Positions 32,844 to 42,330 of a stretch of 64,000 bases of DNA are shown piece by piece (position 1 is the stretch's first letter; every line of letters begins with the position of its first letter). The stretch covers positions 16,847 to 80,846 of the forward strand of contig CASBPX010000058.1 in NCBI GenBank assembly GCA_949127735.1, in the 5' to 3' direction. The notes under the pieces are model-generated. The model had not been told where the DNA came from, did not search any database, and saw only the letters and a list, made by a program, of their open reading frames with translations. The translations under genes and the position numbers were made by a program. The DNA is from Candidatus Obscuribacterales bacterium (GTDB lineage Bacteria > Cyanobacteriota > Vampirovibrionia > Obscuribacterales > Obscuribacteraceae).

Positions 32844-34064
32844 ATGAAAAAAATATTGCTGGCCTACTCTGGTGGGCTCGATACCTCATGCATTTTGACC
32901 TGGTTAAAAGAGAAATATAACGTGCCGATTGTGGCTTACTGCGCCAATGTCGGTCAAGAAGAAGACTTCGATGCAGTGCACGCTAAGGCATTAATAACTG
33001 GCGCTGAGAAATGCATCATCGATGATTTAAAAAACGAATTCGTTAAAGACTTCATTTTCCCGTCTATTCAAGCTAATGCCGTTTACGAAGCCGTCTATTT
33101 GCTTGGCACCTCGCTCGCCCGGCCCTGCATCGCTCAAGGCATGGTTGAAGCAGCTCTGCGCGAAGGTTGCGATTACATCGCCCATGGTGCCACTGGCAAA
33201 GGTAATGACCAGGTGCGTTTCGAATTAGCGGTCAAATCACTGGCTCCACAACTTGGCGTCATTGCTCCCTGGCGTGAGTGGGAATATCAAAGCCGTACAG
33301 ATCTCTTTGCCTATGCCGAAAAGCACGGCATTCCTCTGCCGATCACGAAAGAGAAACCCTATTCGATGGACGCTAATTTGATGCATATTAGCTACGAGGG
33401 CGGAATTTTAGAAAATCCGTGGCAAGAAGCTCCCGAAAATATTTATCTCTGGACAAAAAATCCAGAAGAGGCGCCGGACAAAGCCCAGTTTGTTGAAATT
33501 GAATTTGAGCAAGGCGTGCCGGTTGCCATCGACGGTGTGAAATTGAGCCCTGTGGCACTGATGGAAAAAGCCAATGAGATTGCCGCCGCCCATGGTGTCG
33601 GTCGCATTGACCTGGTTGAGAATCGTTTTATTGGTATCAAGTCTCGGGGTATCTACGAAACTCCCGGCGTCACCATTCTAATGCAGGCTCACCAGGCCGT
33701 TGAATCGCTGACTTTAGACAAAGAAGTTGCGCACTTGAAGCAATCGTTAGTCAGCAAAATAGCCGAGCTAACCTATAACGGATTTTGGTTTGCCCCTGAA
33801 ACACAACTGCTGCACAATTTCATCAAAGATTCGCAAACTTGCGTCAGCGGCGTGGCCAAGATCAAGCTCTATAAGGGCAGCTCTATGGTGGTGGCAAGAA
33901 AATCTGAGCTCTCACTTTACAGTGAGAAAATGACAAGCTTCGAAAATATGTCGAGCTTTAACCCCGCTGATTCAGGCGGTTTCATCAATATCAACGGTCT
34001 TAGACTCTCTGCCTGGAGCCAGAAAAATGCAAGTATTAAGAAAAGCGTTCACGCAACAGCTTGA
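32844..34064 (+). CDS. argG: argininosuccinate synthase
   Basis: Joins citrulline and aspartate using ATP to form argininosuccinate. The 406-residue protein starts LLAYSGGLDTSCILTWLK, with the ATP-pyrophosphatase loop SGGLDTS, and shows the citrulline/aspartate regions GATGKGNDQVRFE and YSMDANLMHISYEGG, all typical. ATG 32844 follows AAGGAGATTCAA, a strong ribosome site. The 3' end overlaps the start of argH by 38 nt in a different frame, so the C-terminus (KNASIKKSVHATA) is coded over the argH start. Confidence 0.97.
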   Translation: MKKILLAYSGGLDTSCILTWLKEKYNVPIVAYCANVGQEEDFDAVHAKALITGAEKCIIDDLKNEFVKDFIFPSIQANAVYEAVYLLGTSLARPCIAQGMVEAALREGCDYIAHGATGKGNDQVRFELAVKSLAPQLGVIAPWREWEYQSRTDLFAYAEKHGIPLPITKEKPYSMDANLMHISYEGGILENPWQEAPENIYLWTKNPEEAPDKAQFVEIEFEQGVPVAIDGVKLSPVALMEKANEIAAAHGVGRIDLVENRFIGIKSRGIYETPGVTILMQAHQAVESLTLDKEVAHLKQSLVSKIAELTYNGFWFAPETQLLHNFIKDSQTCVSGVAKIKLYKGSSMVVARKSELSLYSEKMTSFENMSSFNPADSGGFININGLRLSAWSQKNASIKKSVHATA

Positions 34065-35388
34065 TCAATCAGTCACTGCTTTTATCAATTCGGTTGATGC
34101 CGACCAGGCTTTAATCGAAGTTGATATTCAGGGCAGTATCGCCCACGCCACCATGCTTTGCCAGCAGGGCCTGCTTACCCAGGCCCAGGCGGCAAATATT
34201 GTTAGCGGTTTGCAGACCATTTTGAGCGAGTATCACACTGGTGCTTTCGTGCTCAACCCTGTGTTCGAAGACGTGCATATGAATGTAGAAAAACGTCTCG
34301 AACAGCTAATCGGACAAGATGCTCTGCGGTTGCACACCGCCCGCAGTCGCAATGATCAGGTTGCTCTCGATTTGCGGCTTTTTGTAATCGGGCAAATCGC
34401 TCAGCACAAAGCTCAAATTGCGGCACTGAAAACGGCAATCAATAAATCTGCCGCAGAAAATATTGATGCCGTGATGCCTGGCTATACACATTTGCAAAGG
34501 GCGCAGCCTGTGCTTTTTGCCCATGCTATGCATGCGTTTATTGAGCTGCTCGCCAGAGACTATTGTCGCTTTGAAGACCTGGAAAAGCGTGTTGCTATTT
34601 CACCGCTGGGTGCTGGTGCCCAGGCCGGTACAGGGCTTCCAATCGATCCGCATTTGAGCGCGAAATTGCTTGGTATGCAGAGCTGTTTCAATAATTCTAT
34701 TGATGCAGTCAGCGATCGCGATTTTGCCGCTGAGTATTTATTTGCCGCTTCTATGTGTTCGGTGCACTTAAGTCAGATGGCCGAAACATTTGTGATCTGG
34801 GCCTCGCGTGAATTTGGTTTTATCACCTTTAGCGACGCTGTCACCACAGCTTCGAGTTTGATGCCGCAAAAGAAAAATCCTGATCCGGTTGAAATAGTGC
34901 GCGGGAAAACTGGTGGCATGATTGGTGCGTTGGTTAATATACTTTCCACCTTAAAGGGCCTGCCGCTTGGTTACAATCGCGATTTGCAAGAGACCAAAGA
35001 GCCGGTTATTAAAGTGAGCCACGAATTGAGTGGCAGTTTAAATGTTATGGCCATAGCCATCGCCAGCATGAGCGTCAATGCAGACGTGACGCTGAAAGCT
35101 GCTTCGGACCCCGATATGATCACAACTGACCTGGTGGAATATCTTGTAAACAAGTCGGTGCCATTTCGACGAGCCCACGAAGAAGTGTCGGCTCTCGTGG
35201 TTTTCGCACGGGAGAAAGCTGTCTCTCTTTCGGCTCTAACACTGATTGAATTGCAACAATTCAGCAAAGAATATGAGCATGATGCTTTAGCTTTGTTCGA
35301 TCCTGTAGTTTCTGTGACCGCTAAAACATCACATGGAAGTACGGGTGTTGCCAAAGTTCAGGCCGTAGCTGCATCGCATGGTTTGTAG
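34027..35388 (+). CDS. argH: argininosuccinate lyase
   Basis: Splits argininosuccinate to arginine and fumarate, the last step of arginine synthesis. The 453-residue protein belongs to the fumarase/aspartase superfamily: EDVHMNVEKRL, LHTARSRNDQVALDLRLF, the PGYTHLQRAQPV region and the signature SSLMPQKKNPDPVEIVRGKT with its mobile catalytic-Ser loop. ATG 34027 lies 38 nt inside the end of argG with GGAGCCAGAAA upstream, which suggests translational coupling. Last gene of the operon; no clear terminator was seen before the convergent gene at 35393. Confidence 0.96.
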   Translation: MQVLRKAFTQQLDQSVTAFINSVDADQALIEVDIQGSIAHATMLCQQGLLTQAQAANIVSGLQTILSEYHTGAFVLNPVFEDVHMNVEKRLEQLIGQDALRLHTARSRNDQVALDLRLFVIGQIAQHKAQIAALKTAINKSAAENIDAVMPGYTHLQRAQPVLFAHAMHAFIELLARDYCRFEDLEKRVAISPLGAGAQAGTGLPIDPHLSAKLLGMQSCFNNSIDAVSDRDFAAEYLFAASMCSVHLSQMAETFVIWASREFGFITFSDAVTTASSLMPQKKNPDPVEIVRGKTGGMIGALVNILSTLKGLPLGYNRDLQETKEPVIKVSHELSGSLNVMAIAIASMSVNADVTLKAASDPDMITTDLVEYLVNKSVPFRRAHEEVSALVVFAREKAVSLSALTLIELQQFSKEYEHDALALFDPVVSVTAKTSHGSTGVAKVQAVAASHGL

Positions 35389-35392
35389 TGTT

Positions 35393-36028
35393 TCAAAATC
35401 CACCACCTAGACGCCCCGTATTATTGATCAGGAACGATCCAGTTAAATGAACTAAAATTGGGATCAGCGTTAGCGCCAAAAGTTCCCTGGCCAGCTCCAT
35501 TCGTTTCAATTTTGTGCTGCGCAGGTAGCCGAGGAAGCAGGCAAGGAAACAGGAAACTATGGTGGCAACGCGAGATATATCTCTAGCGCAGTCATAGCCG
35601 TAATCAGCTAATTGTCCAACTTCAGCACCCTGACCGTAGCGTGGGTCGACCGGTGCGCCCACAAGGCCTTGCGCATTTGCGCTTGTGGCGAGCACCCAGC
35701 AGAGCGCGGTCAGCATTGAAGTTGCGTATGCCTGAATGCGATTGCGCACCTGCTTAATTTGTTTGGGGCAATTGTCAGTGACAATGGTGCCATCATCTTT
35801 GCGATAGAAATAGGTGCAAACCCGCTCTCCAGCCTTTTTTCTGTCGAGCAGCGCTACGGCCTCTTCATCAGAAAGGCTAGTGAGATTGTGAACATTTAGT
35901 TTGCAGTCACCGCAAAAGCGGACAGATTGGCCTCCTGCCATATCTTCCCATTTCACCGAGCAGGGGCTGGTTATAAAGATGCTTTGAATCTGATTTTTGA
36001 TAGCGCGTTGACGTTTGAAAGAAAACAT
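35393..36028 (-). CDS. hypothetical protein with cysteine motif and membrane helices
   Basis: A 211-residue protein from ATG 36028 (ATG 36058 also possible). The N-terminal part has SPCSVKWEDMAGGQSVRFCG and DCKLNVHNLTSLSDEEAVAL: a C-x-x-x-W-x-x-M ... R-F-C-x-x-C-x-x-x-V-h-x-h-t-x-h-s-x-x-E pattern found at the front of many uncharacterised proteins of Bacteroidetes and other phyla, probably metal binding. It is followed by ERVCTYFYRKDDGTIV. A hydrophobic segment (SMLTALCWVLATSANAQG) and two C-terminal helices (VATIVSCFLACFLGYL, LLALTLIPILVHLTGSFLI) place it in the membrane. Role unknown. It converges with argH. Confidence 0.65.
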   Translation of the reverse strand: MFSFKRQRAIKNQIQSIFITSPCSVKWEDMAGGQSVRFCGDCKLNVHNLTSLSDEEAVALLDRKKAGERVCTYFYRKDDGTIVTDNCPKQIKQVRNRIQAYATSMLTALCWVLATSANAQGLVGAPVDPRYGQGAEVGQLADYGYDCARDISRVATIVSCFLACFLGYLRSTKLKRMELARELLALTLIPILVHLTGSFLINNTGRLGGGF

Positions 36029-36113
36029 GTGCCCGAACCTCAGCTGGCAAATTGCCATAATGGCGATTCTACTTTAGGCCGCGTTAATCTTGCGGTAAAT
36101 CGGAGGATCATCA

Positions 36114-36274
36114 ATGAAAGCGAGGTTATCGCAGGTCCATCGGCGATTGCAGAGTTATTTGGCAAGGCCTTGATAGTTGCTGCTTGTCTTTTGAGCGCTC
36201 TTTCTTTGGCTGCCTGGAAGCACCAAAGAGCGTTTGGCCGGCCTGGATGTCCGCTATTTGTTTCTCTCGGATGA
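36114..36274 (+). pseudogene. possible frameshifted small membrane protein gene
   Basis: ATG 36114 has a perfect GGAGG 7 nt upstream (36102-36106). It reads MKARLSQVHRRLQSYLARP and then meets TGA. The overlapping -1 frame continues without break as LIVAACLLSALSLAAWKHQR, a good membrane or signal segment, to TGA at 36272-36274. A single-base change would restore a 57-residue basic-plus-hydrophobic protein. The stretch 36059-36529 holds no other convincing gene; a minus-strand frame at 36126-36308 is a weaker alternative. Confidence 0.3.
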
Positions 36275-36529
36275 AAGTTAACGCTTGGATTTCTTTATCT
36301 GATGCCATGATTTTGTCCGCAAACGAACGCAATACGACCCGACTGGAAAATCGGTATTAAGTTCCCACATGGCTCCGGCTTGCGCTTAACGCTCCAGTTG
36401 CGTTTCTCGGGATTGTTGTTTTGTGCCCGGCTATATGTTCAAAATGGAACAAATATGCAGTTTGCGCTTCTTATGTTCGAGCGTGTACTGTCGCTGGCCA
36501 AAAATCGCCAAGGTGTGAAGTCGTTATGA

Positions 36530-37237
36530 GTGAATGAGACTGAATATAGCCCTCGAAATCATATTCTTTCTAAATTGAGAGAAGATAGCCTCAAAGCCCT
36601 TTTACCAAGTATGGAACTCGTCGAATTTGATATTCGTGAACCGTTATATGAGCCCCATACCCCGATTGATACAGCTTATTTTCCAGATACAGGGATGATT
36701 TCGATAGTTTGCCCGACCGCTGATGGTCCTTCAATCGAAGCAGTCACGGTAGGCAGAGAAGGTTTTATTGGTTTACCGTTAATCTTGGGTGCCACAACTA
36801 CTCCTACCAGGGCTTTTTGTCAGGTACCTGGCCGCTGTTGGTCTGTCCCGGCTGCAGATTTGTTGCGACATGCAGAAGCCGATGTTGAATTTTCGTTGCT
36901 ATTGAGAAAGTATGCCCAAACAGTTTTTGATCTAATGGCTCAGAGCACCGCATGTAATTGCTTGCATTCTATTGAAGAGCGTTGCGCGCGGTGGCTTTTA
37001 ATTACTCATGACAGAATGGATAGTAACTCCTTTCAACTAACGCAGGAATTTCTCGCCACCATGATTGGTGTGCGTCGATCGAGCGTTAATTTGATTGCTA
37101 AAACTTTGCAATCCGCCGGTCTTATAGATTACAGACACGGCAAAATTGTGATCCTCGACCGAGAAGGACTAGAGCAAGTAAGCTGTGGCTGTTATGCAAT
37201 TGTTCGTGACGCCTTCGACATAACCACGAATAGCTAA
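36530..37237 (+). CDS. Crp/Fnr-family transcription regulator
   Basis: A 235-residue protein: N-terminal cyclic-nucleotide-binding-like fold (KALLPSMELVEFDIREPLYE, then IDTAYFPDTGMISIVCPTAD and EAVTVGREGFIGLPLILGA) and a C-terminal winged helix (QLTQEFLATMIGVRRSSVNL with IAKTLQSAGLIDYRHGKIVI). The usual cAMP-binding Glu/Arg pair and the Fnr iron-sulfur cysteines are not evident, so the ligand is unknown. The start is GTG 36530 with no strong ribosome site. It lies upstream of a small gene and the ATPase operon, but regulation of these is only a possibility. Confidence 0.9.
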   Translation: MNETEYSPRNHILSKLREDSLKALLPSMELVEFDIREPLYEPHTPIDTAYFPDTGMISIVCPTADGPSIEAVTVGREGFIGLPLILGATTTPTRAFCQVPGRCWSVPAADLLRHAEADVEFSLLLRKYAQTVFDLMAQSTACNCLHSIEERCARWLLITHDRMDSNSFQLTQEFLATMIGVRRSSVNLIAKTLQSAGLIDYRHGKIVILDREGLEQVSCGCYAIVRDAFDITTNS

Positions 37238-37566
37238 CAACGTGCGGTAGGCAACAGTCTGTTGTTACAAACGCCGGCAACAGTGCGCTATCGTACCTTC
37301 TCACGCAACAAAAGTATGAGCATGCTAGAAGCCAGACGGATCAATGGTTTCTTGACCTACGTAGTGCTATCTACTTCGCAAGTTTGATTATTTTTATACC
37401 TGATTGATCTTCTCGATTAATTACCACTGACAATTGCATTAGAACTGCGTCCGGGAATCGAATCAAGGTTTCTGAAAGCCACGAGAAACAATTTTCGACT
37501 TAAGTTAGATGACCGACTTGATCTTTTGTGACCATCAAATTTGTTTCCAAATCAGAGGAGAGGCGT
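37238..37566. other. intergenic stretch without a recognised gene
   Basis: 329 nt between the Crp-type gene and the next gene. It contains the 13-nt palindrome CAACAGTCTGTTG (37252-37264) just after the regulator's stop and an AT-rich part (37380-37430) that could hold a promoter. No coding frame looks convincing. A strong ribosome site (GAGGAGAGGCGT) ends the stretch. Confidence 0.4.
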
Positions 37567-37899
37567 ATGTGCATAGTTATTGGCCGACACGAATTTTCAG
37601 ATCCTGTTTTGGACAAGGTGCAACTTCCTTATGTGGCGGGTTTGTACGCTCTTCTTCATCGCGACAGCGAAGACTACCTTCTTATCGAAATTAATCAGTG
37701 CGAAAATTTGAGGGAGCTGCTAACACCTAGCATTGAGAGCACCTCTAACCCAATTGTTGTCTTCTTAGAGTGTGAGAGTCTTGCAGAACGTAAAAGATTT
37801 CTTGATGAACTTTTAAAAGAATTTGAATTCGACGAAGTTGAGTCAATGCCCTCAAAAAAGCGTACCGAACTAAATACCGGCATTGCTTTAAAAGTTTAA
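37567..37899 (+). CDS. small hypothetical protein
   Basis: A 110-residue soluble protein. ATG 37567 is chosen for GAGGAGAGGCGT immediately upstream; a frame from 37528 is less likely. Sequence: MCIVIGRHEFSDPVLDKVQL, PYVAGLYALLHRDSEDYLLI then EINQCENLRELLTPSIES. The part VAGLYALLHRD--YLLIEINQCENLRELL recalls GIY-YIG-type folds (pattern aGvYxhh....hlYIGqt.nl..Rh), but the catalytic Tyr/Arg/Glu set is not convincingly there. The C-terminus is acidic and then basic. Function unknown. Confidence 0.6.
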   Translation: MCIVIGRHEFSDPVLDKVQLPYVAGLYALLHRDSEDYLLIEINQCENLRELLTPSIESTSNPIVVFLECESLAERKRFLDELLKEFEFDEVESMPSKKRTELNTGIALKV

Positions 37900-37983
37900 C
37901 CAAAAGCATAGCAATACTTAGTCGAGCAAAGCGCAAAGCGCAAATACTGCGCGTTTGCAATTAAGGAACTAATTTTAGAATAG

Positions 37984-39462
<1,479 letters not shown>

Positions 39463-39463
39463 A

Positions 39464-39868
39464 ATGGCAGATTCACTGATGCATTTGAAAATTCTCCTGC
39501 CCTTCGAAATTTTTGCGGAGAAGAGCGGTGTTTCGATGGTGGTGGCCGATACGCAAAATGGCGCATTTGGATTTTTGCCGCATCGCCTTGACTGTGTCGC
39601 TACCCTGGTGCCAAGCATTCTAATGTATGAAACCGCAAGTGGTGGCAAGGTCTATGTCGCAGTAGATGAAGGCGTACTTGTAAAAACCGGTCTTGATATA
39701 ACTATCTCGGTGCGAGAAGCAATCGCTGGAAAAGATCCTGGCGAACTGCGTGAGGCAGTTGAGAAAAAGTTTCTCGCACTCAGCGAGCAGAAGCTCAAAG
39801 TTCGCGCCATAACTGCCAAGTTAGAGAGCAATCTTGTCAGTCGCCTGGCGAAGTTGCACCATGAATGA
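39464..39868 (+). CDS. atpC: N-type ATPase subunit epsilon
   Basis: A 134-residue epsilon subunit: MHLKILLPFEIFAEKSGVSM, then VVADTQNGAFGFLPHRLDCV and the typical strand KVYVAVDEGVLVKTGLDITI. A C-terminal two-helix hairpin (ELREAVEKKFLALSEQKLKV) follows. Epsilon links gamma to the c-ring and can inhibit hydrolysis. ATG 39464 starts one nucleotide after the atpD stop; the longer frame from 39413 overlaps atpD and is discarded. The family pattern G.xGxLPxH is recognisable in GAFGFLPHRLD. Confidence 0.93.
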   Translation: MADSLMHLKILLPFEIFAEKSGVSMVVADTQNGAFGFLPHRLDCVATLVPSILMYETASGGKVYVAVDEGVLVKTGLDITISVREAIAGKDPGELREAVEKKFLALSEQKLKVRAITAKLESNLVSRLAKLHHE

Positions 39869-40172
39869 AGAATCGAAATTTGATCGGCTAGTAAAAGCAA
39901 AGGCATCACGCATAGATCAGGCGCGGAATAACTCCAGCCGTGAAGTGTGGTTTGGCCTGGGCATGACAGGACTGATTGGTTGGTCCGTGGCTGCACCTAC
40001 CTTGTTAGGAGTGGCAGCAGGGATGTGGTTGGACAGTCATTATCCGGGCACGCATTCGTGGACGCTTGCTTTGCTTGTTGCGGGCTTGTGTATTGGCTGC
40101 TTTAGCGCCTGGCAATGGCTGCAGGAGCAAGATCAGGCAATGAAAGAGAATGAACAAACCGATGATCAATGA
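39861..40172 (+). CDS. atpQ: N-type ATPase accessory subunit AtpQ (AtpI-like)
   Basis: A 103-residue membrane protein with two helices (VWFGLGMTGLIGWSVAAPTL with LGVAAGMWLD, and WTLALLVAGLCIGCFSAWQW). The G-L-x-x-x-x-P-x-x-x-G-x-x-x-G-x-W-L-D pattern is that of the AtpI/AtpQ family thought to help c-ring assembly. ATG 39861 overlaps the end of atpC by 8 nt. In N-ATPase operons AtpQ always stands between atpC and atpR, as here. Confidence 0.85.
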   Translation: MNEESKFDRLVKAKASRIDQARNNSSREVWFGLGMTGLIGWSVAAPTLLGVAAGMWLDSHYPGTHSWTLALLVAGLCIGCFSAWQWLQEQDQAMKENEQTDDQ

Positions 40173-40476
40173 TCTGGCGAAAGTGATACTATCTGCGGTT
40201 GCTGGCCTACTATTGGGTTCGCTCTTCTTCGGTGGCCTCTGGTGGACTGTTAAGGGTAGCCTGCTTCATAAAAATCACGTCCTTCTCTTCGCGGGAAGCT
40301 TGTTTCTGCGAACAGGGCTTGTGCTGCTCGGCTTTTACCTTGCCTGCATGTCCAATTGGCATCATTTAGTTTCGTGTCTGCTTGGATTCGTCGCAGCGCG
40401 CCTAATCGTGATGGTGCTTCTTCGATTGCCATCACCAGACCTGATCTCAGTAGACGAGGTGCTTCGTGCGCCTTAG
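40150..40476 (+). CDS. atpR: N-type ATPase accessory subunit AtpR
   Basis: A 108-residue protein with three membrane helices: VILSAVAGLLLGSLFFGGLWWTV, VLLFAGSLFLRTGLVLLGFY, and LVSCLLGFVAARLIVMVLLR. Conserved marks of AtpR are GGLWWT, the Arg in LRTGLVLLGFY and the G-F-x-x-A-R motif. AtpR occurs only in N-ATPase operons and is believed to assist or guard the c-ring. It overlaps atpQ by 23 nt and atpB by 11 nt, which supports tight translational coupling. Confidence 0.88.
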   Translation: MNKPMINDLAKVILSAVAGLLLGSLFFGGLWWTVKGSLLHKNHVLLFAGSLFLRTGLVLLGFYLACMSNWHHLVSCLLGFVAARLIVMVLLRLPSPDLISVDEVLRAP

Positions 40477-41146
40477 CCCCGACGAGCTGATCTTCTGGCA
40501 GCATGGATTCTTTAAAATCAATGCCACCCTCGTTTATACATGGGCACTGATGTGCCTGCTTGTGCTAGGTGCGACGCTGATTACCAGCAGGCTTTCAAAT
40601 GGCACAAGGAGCTCTCGCTGGCATGGCCTTTTGGAAATCGTGGTCACCAGCATTGAAGAGCAAATTAAAGCTGTAGGTCTTAATCAACCGCAGAAGTATC
40701 TGCCTTTTTTAGGCACACTATTTTTATTTTTAGCAATGGCCAGCATTTGCACCATCATTCCTGGCTATGAGCCCCCCACCGGTTCGCTCTCCACCACTAC
40801 GGCGCTGGCTCTATCTGTCTTTATGGCGGTGCCTTTCTTCGGAATTGAAGAACAAGGATTGGGCAGTTATTTGAAGTCTTATATGCAACCAGCTGTGATT
40901 ATGCTGCCCTTCAATATAATCGGCGAGTTCTCGCGCACCCTGGCCCTGGCAATTCGTTTGTTCGGCAACATGATGAGCGGTGCGCTGATTGTGGGGATAT
41001 TGCTCACCATCACGCCATTCATTTTTCCTGTAGTGATGACACTTTTGGGTTTACTCACGGGTCTGGTGCAAGCTTACATCTTCTTTATTCTGGCAGGAGT
41101 TTACATCGCTGCTGCTACTCGAGTGCATAAGCCACGGCACAAGTAG
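40466..41146 (+). CDS. atpB: N-type ATPase subunit a
   Basis: A 226-residue membrane subunit that forms the ion path together with the c-ring. The essential Arg is in FSRTLALAIRLFGNMMSGAL, preceded by MLPFNIIGE. Five or so membrane helices are visible, including FLGTLFLFLAMASICTIIPG and TALALSVFMAVPFFGIE. The start is GTG 40466 within the end of atpR. About 74 nt separate it from atpE, the largest gap inside the operon. Confidence 0.93.
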   Translation: MRLSPDELIFWQHGFFKINATLVYTWALMCLLVLGATLITSRLSNGTRSSRWHGLLEIVVTSIEEQIKAVGLNQPQKYLPFLGTLFLFLAMASICTIIPGYEPPTGSLSTTTALALSVFMAVPFFGIEEQGLGSYLKSYMQPAVIMLPFNIIGEFSRTLALAIRLFGNMMSGALIVGILLTITPFIFPVVMTLLGLLTGLVQAYIFFILAGVYIAAATRVHKPRHK

Positions 41147-41220
41147 CAGTATCAACGGGAAAGAAAATACGTTTAAGACAAGTCATGAAACAAGAAAATA
41201 AAAGGCAGGAAAGAAAGATT

Positions 41221-41502
41221 ATGGATAGTATGACAATCATCGCGGTGACCTCAATTGTGATTGCTGGTTTTACAATCGGTTTCGGCACCATGATGCCGGC
41301 ACTAGCTGAGGGTAAGGCAGTTGCGTCGGCGCTTAGTTCACTGGCTCAGCAACCTGATGCCAGCCCGACCATTACGCGGACGCTATTCGTTGGATTGGCA
41401 ATGATTGAGTCTCTGGCGATCTACTGTTTTGTAGTCTCGATGATTTTGATTTTCGCAAATCCTTTCTGGAATCATGTTATTGCCCAGGCCGGAGGAAAGT
41501 AA
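41221..41502 (+). CDS. atpE: N-type ATPase subunit c
   Basis: A 93-residue two-helix rotor subunit, start ATG 41221 behind GGAAAGATT (an upstream ATG at 41185 is less likely). The first helix ends GTMMPALAEGKAVASALSSL with carboxylate Glu30, the second is VGLAMIESLAIYCFVVSMIL with Glu63, Ser64 and Tyr68. Glu63-Ser64 and Tyr68 match the Na+ site residues known from sodium F-type rings; the place usually taken by Thr next to them is Leu65. The paired carboxylates are typical of N-ATPases. Na+ versus H+ coupling cannot be settled from sequence alone. Confidence 0.93.
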   Translation: MDSMTIIAVTSIVIAGFTIGFGTMMPALAEGKAVASALSSLAQQPDASPTITRTLFVGLAMIESLAIYCFVVSMILIFANPFWNHVIAQAGGK

Positions 41503-41505
41503 TCA

Positions 41506-42330
41506 GTGGTTATTGATTGGTTTACTGTCATTGCCCAGGCAATCAACTTTCTTATACTCATATGGCTGATGAAGCGCTTTCTTTACAAGCCGGTTCTTGC
41601 AGCCATTGATGCTAGAGAGAAGAAAATCGCTGACGAACTTGCCGATGCGGCAGCGAAAATGACTGAAGCTAAAGCAGATCGCGATGCTTTTCAGCGCAAG
41701 AATGATGAATTTGATAAACAGCGCTCAGACTTATGGGCCAGGGCGGTCGGGGAAGCAAAAGTTGAGCGGCAAAGATTAATAGACGAGGCACGAAAAGAAG
41801 CTGACAGCCTTAAAGTGAAACGTCAGGAATTGCTGCTTGATGATACTCGCAGCATTATGCAATCAATCAGTAGATTGACCCAACAAACGGTATTCGATAC
41901 AACGCGAAAGATACTCACCGATCTTGCCGGCACCAGTTTAGAAGCGGGCATAAGCGAGGTGTTCGCACAAAAGTTGAGGGCTATAAGTAGTCCTGACAAG
42001 GAAGTTTTTGCCGCGGCGCTTATGACAGCCACTGAACCGGCATTAGTTTGCAGCGCAGTGGAACTGCCAGAAGAGCATCGCCGAGCAATTGGGAAAGCAC
42101 TCAATGAAACGTTTTCAATTGATGCACATTTGCGATTCGAAACCGCTCCAGATCTGATTGGTGGGATTGAACTCTCCGTCAATGGTCAGAATCTATCGTG
42201 GACAGTCTCCGATTATCTTCTTTCGATGAATACTGAAGTCGCTGAGTTGATCAAGAAGCGCTTCGCATCTCTTCCATTCTCTTCGACACCGGCTTCGACT
42301 GACCGCACAGATGTCGAGAGCAGCCAATGA
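41506..42330 (+). CDS. atpF: N-type ATPase stator subunit b with delta-like C-terminal extension
   Basis: A 274-residue subunit, start GTG 41506 with GGAGGAAAG upstream. The N-terminus is a normal b subunit: one membrane helix ([20 protein letters not shown]) with [17 protein letters not shown], then a long charged helix. Unlike canonical b (~160), residues ~150-250 add a second domain ([60 protein letters not shown]), which resembles the C-terminal part of delta (OSCP). No separate atpH is present, so this extension probably does the job of delta. Confidence 0.9.
   Translation: MVIDWFTVIAQAINFLILIWLMKRFLYKPVLAAIDAREKKIADELADAAAKMTEAKADRDAFQRKNDEFDKQRSDLWARAVGEAKVERQRLIDEARKEADSLKVKRQELLLDDTRSIMQSISRLTQQTVFDTTRKILTDLAGTSLEAGISEVFAQKLRAISSPDKEVFAAALMTATEPALVCSAVELPEEHRRAIGKALNETFSIDAHLRFETAPDLIGGIELSVNGQNLSWTVSDYLLSMNTEVAELIKKRFASLPFSSTPASTDRTDVESSQ

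Noticed and set aside
36126..36308. Minus-strand frame MASDKEIQALTF... upstream of the Crp gene
   Set aside because: No clear ribosome site; the opposite strand has a perfect GGAGG and a membrane-like translation over the same bases.
37954..37982. TTTGCA/TAGAAT as an atp operon promoter
   Set aside because: Spacing of 15-16 nt and imperfect boxes; too weak to list as a feature.
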